A stretch of 64,000 nucleotides of DNA, taken from Zhengitettix transpicula (lineage: Eukaryota > Arthropoda > Insecta > Orthoptera > Tetrigidae). How positions within the stretch are numbered: position 1 is the first letter of the stretch; the number at the start of each line of letters is the position of its first letter. The stretch is taken from NCBI GenBank assembly GCA_037074705.1, contig JAYJMR010000051.1:106981-170980 (forward strand). Reading direction: 5' to 3'. Below, one piece after another: positions 61,161 to 64,000 of this stretch. The position numbers and the translations under genes were made by a program. The notes under the pieces were generated by a model that saw nothing but the letters and a program-made list of their open reading frames with translations, had not been told where the DNA came from and made no database searches.

Positions 61161-64000
61161 AATAACAAAAATATTTAACGTATTGTTCCGTGTAGTTTTG
61201 TGAGATTATTAATATAAATCGATACATTGTACACTGTGAAGCTATCAAACAGATATCTCGCTAAAAAATTAAAGATTCTGCATACATATTGCGATTCGGG
61301 TATTTGTTACCTTTTTGCTTAGGGTTTAGTCAAAATTACGTATAGCATCGCAAAACAGTACAGATATCTAAAAACAACATACTGAATTTAATTCAAAGTT
61401 ACATTTTAAACGAACATTCCGAGCTTTAAACCAAATCATACGAATAATTTTTAAGAAAATCTCTCTACTTCTAATCCTGAAAAAGAAAAATATTACGAAA
61501 AGTTTTATTAGTATTAGAATTCTCATTTCATAAAAAATTAACGCATTTTCATTACATTAAGACGAATGTTTTGTGAAAATTTTAAATTTTTTTGAACTTC
61601 TTACTGATGAATAACAAAAATATTTACCGTATTGTTCCTTGTAAATTTATGTGACTATAAAAATATCGATACATTGTACACTGTGAAGCTATCAAACAGA
61701 TATTTCGCTAATAAAGTACAGATTCTGCATGTACGTTGCGATTCGGCTATTTGTAAGCTTTATGCTAAGAATTTCGTCAAAATTACGCGATGAATCGCAA
61801 AACAGTAGAGATATCTAATAAAAAAATACTTTATTTAAATCTAAATTACATTTTAAGCCAACTTTCCGAGCTTTTTAACCAAATCATACGAATATATTTT
61901 AAGAAAATGACTCCTGAAAATGAAAAATATTACGAAAAGTTTTATTAGTATTAGAATTCTCATTTCATAAAAAATTAACGTATTTTCATTACATTAAGAC
62001 GAATGTTTTGTGAAAATTTTAAATTTTTTTGAACTCCTTACTGATGAATAACAATAATATTTACCGTATTGTTCCTTGTAATTTTATGTGATTATAACAA
62101 TTTAGATACATTGTACACTGTGAAGCTATCAAACAGATATCTCGCTAATAAAGTACAGATTCTGCATGTACGTTGCGATTCGGCTATTTGTAAGCTTTAT
62201 GCTAAGAATTTCGTCAAAATTACGCGATGAATCACAAAACAGTAGAGATATCTAATAAAAAAATACTTTATTTAAATCTAAATTACATTTTAAACAAACA
62301 TTCTGAGCTTTTTAACCAAATCATACGAATTATTTTTAAGAAAATCTCTCTACTTCTAATCCTGAAAAAGAAAAATATTACGAAAAGTTTTATTTGTATT
62401 AGAACTCTCATTTCATAAAAATTTAACTCATTTCTATTACATTAAGACGAATGTTTTGCGTAAATTTTAAATTTTTTGAACTTCTTACTGATGAATAACA
62501 AAAATATTTACCGTATTGTTCCTTGTAAATTTATGTGATTATAAAAATATCGATACATTGTACACTGTGAAGCAATCAAACAGATATCTCGCTAATAAAG
62601 TACAGATTCTGCATGTACGTTGCGATTCGGCTATTTGTAAGCTTTAAGCTTAGGGTTCGTCAAAATTACGCGATGAATCGCAAAACAGTAGAGATATCTA
62701 ATAAAAAAAATACTTTATTTATATCTAAATTACATTTTAAACAAACATTCCGAGCTTTTTAAGCACATCATACGAATAATTTTTAAGAAAATGGCTCTAG
62801 TTCTAATCCTGAAAAAGAAAAATATTACGATAAGTTTTATTAGTATTAGAATTCTCATTTCATAAAAAATTAACGCATTTTCATTACATTAAGACGAATG
62901 TTTTGTGAAAATTTTAAATTTTTTGAACTGCTTACTGATGAATAACAATAATATTTACCGTATTGTTCCTTGTAATTTTATGTGATTATAAAAATATCGA
63001 TACATTGTACACTGTGAAGCTATCAAACATATTTCTCGCTAATAAAGTACAGATTCTGCATGTACGTTGCGATTCGGCTATTTGTAAGCTTTATGCTTAG
63101 GGTTTCGTCAAAATTACGCGATGAATCGCAAAACAGTAGAGATATCTAATAAAAAAATACTTTATTTAAATCTAAATTACATTTTAAACGAACATTCTGA
63201 GCTTTTTAACCACATCATACGAATAATTTTTAAGAAATGGCTCTAGTTCTAATCCTGAAAAAGATAAATATTACGAAAAGTTTTAATCGTAGTTGAATTC
63301 TGATTTCATTAAAATTAACGCATTTTCATTACATTAAGACGAATTTTTTCTTAAAATTTTAAATATTTTGAACTTCTTTCTGATGAATAACAAAAATATT
63401 TAGCGTATTGTTCCTTGTAAATTGATGTGATTATAAAAATATCGATACATTGTACACTGTTAAGCTTTCTAACAGATATCTCGCTAAAAAAGTACAGATT
63501 CTGCATACATATTGCGATTCGGGTATTTGTTACCTTTTTGCTTAGGGTTTAGTCAAAATTACGTATAGCATCGCAAAACAGTACAGATATCTAAAAACAA
63601 CATACTGAATTTAATTCAAAGTTACATTTTAAACGAACATTCCGAGCTTTTTAACCAAATCATACGAATAATTTTTAAGAAAATCTCTCTACTTCTAATC
63701 CTGAAAAAGAAAAATATTACGAAAAGTTTTATTAGTATTCGAATTCTCATTTCATAAAAAATTAGCGCATTTTCATTACATTAAGACGAATGTTTTGTGA
63801 AAATTATAAATTTTTTTGAACTTCTTACTAATGAATAACAAATATATTTACCGTATTGTTCCGTGTAAATTTTTGTGATTATAAAAATATCGATACATTG
63901 TACACTGTGAAGCTATCAAACAGATATCTCGCTAATAAAGTACAGATTCTGCATGTACGTTGCGATGCGGCTATTTGTAAGCTTTATGCTTAGGGTTTCG
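61161..64000 (+). repeat. Satellite array, D-rich right end (continues past the window)
   Basis: Starts are 61161 (C/D mix), 61610 D, 62047 D, 62494 D, 62941 D, 63386 (C-like) and 63834 (D, cut by the window end). Monomer 61610 is only 437 bp long, with about 11 bp missing near 61910 (AAAATGACTCCTGAAAATG). Four D monomers in a row suggest recent single-unit amplification, unlike the trimer and tetramer tracts to the left. The array shows no sign of ending. Confidence 0.92.

Noticed and set aside
1954..62418. The many 60-82 codon plus-strand open frames as protein genes
   Set aside because: They recur at monomer spacing in the same register. Most begin at TTG, they have no recognisable domain, and they are broken by simple substitutions in A and B copies. 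They follow repeat structure, not gene structure.
1..64000. CENP-B box (TTCG-N4-A-N2-CGGG pattern)
   Set aside because: The only near matches are GATTCGGGT or GATTCGGCT segments, which lack the spaced second half of the box.
1..64000. CRISPR array, phage or bacterial origin suggested by regular repeats
   Set aside because: The repeat units are about 450 bp with no short constant repeat and variable spacer pattern, there are no cas-like genes, and the inserted retroelement belongs to a eukaryotic family.
1..64000. tRNA or rRNA genes
   Set aside because: No cloverleaf-like A and B box pairing or rRNA core sequence was noticed. The sequence is satellite throughout apart from the one insertion.

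Overview
This window is essentially one continuous satellite-DNA array. About 142 head-to-tail copies of an AT-rich monomer (mostly 446-450 bp) fill all 64 kb, all in the same orientation, broken by a single transposon insertion at about 49.93-50.65 kb. I see no cellular gene, rRNA, tRNA or CRISPR array. The roughly 50 short open frames (60-82 codons) recur once per monomer period; many begin only with TTG, and their ends move with subfamily-specific base changes. I treat them as by-products of the repeat. The setting is eukaryotic heterochromatin (centromeric, pericentromeric or subtelomeric). The one insertion is a Penelope-like retroelement fragment, which suggests an animal and perhaps an arthropod, but the species cannot be read from this sequence.

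Phasing each monomer at its AATAACAAAAAT box gives three main subfamilies (A, B, C) and a later hybrid D (A-like front, B-like rear). From about 6.3 to 37 kb they are mostly ordered A-B-C, a higher-order repeat (HOR) of about 1,342 bp, with local scrambling at 15.2-16.6, 29.1 and 35.3 kb. From about 37 to 42 kb the B and C monomers are fused into chimeras. From 42 to 49.9 kb the array is mainly A-B dimers, including a 2.69-kb six-monomer block present twice almost without change. From 55.4 to 61.2 kb a different four-monomer HOR (about 1,795 bp) takes over, and D-type monomers dominate to the end. Several near-identical segmental duplications, shared rare deletions and hybrid monomers record repeated unequal exchange.

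The insertion (49,927-50,649) is GC-richer than the satellite and is flanked by a 13-bp target-site duplication. It consists of two 215-bp inverted arms (214 of 215 positions matching) around a 252-bp centre. The minus strand of the centre and left arm encodes what looks like the C-terminal tail of a Penelope-like element protein. Each arm carries a TATA-like box and a hammerhead-ribozyme-like motif. The reverse transcriptase and GIY-YIG endonuclease parts are absent, so the copy is non-autonomous.

Every monomer also carries two AGATATCT palindromes, most carry a 14-bp dyad around an EcoRI site, and a 20-bp box is nearly invariant across subfamilies. These are the best candidates for functional sites within the array. 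All calls were made by eye; no alignment, database search or folding program was run.
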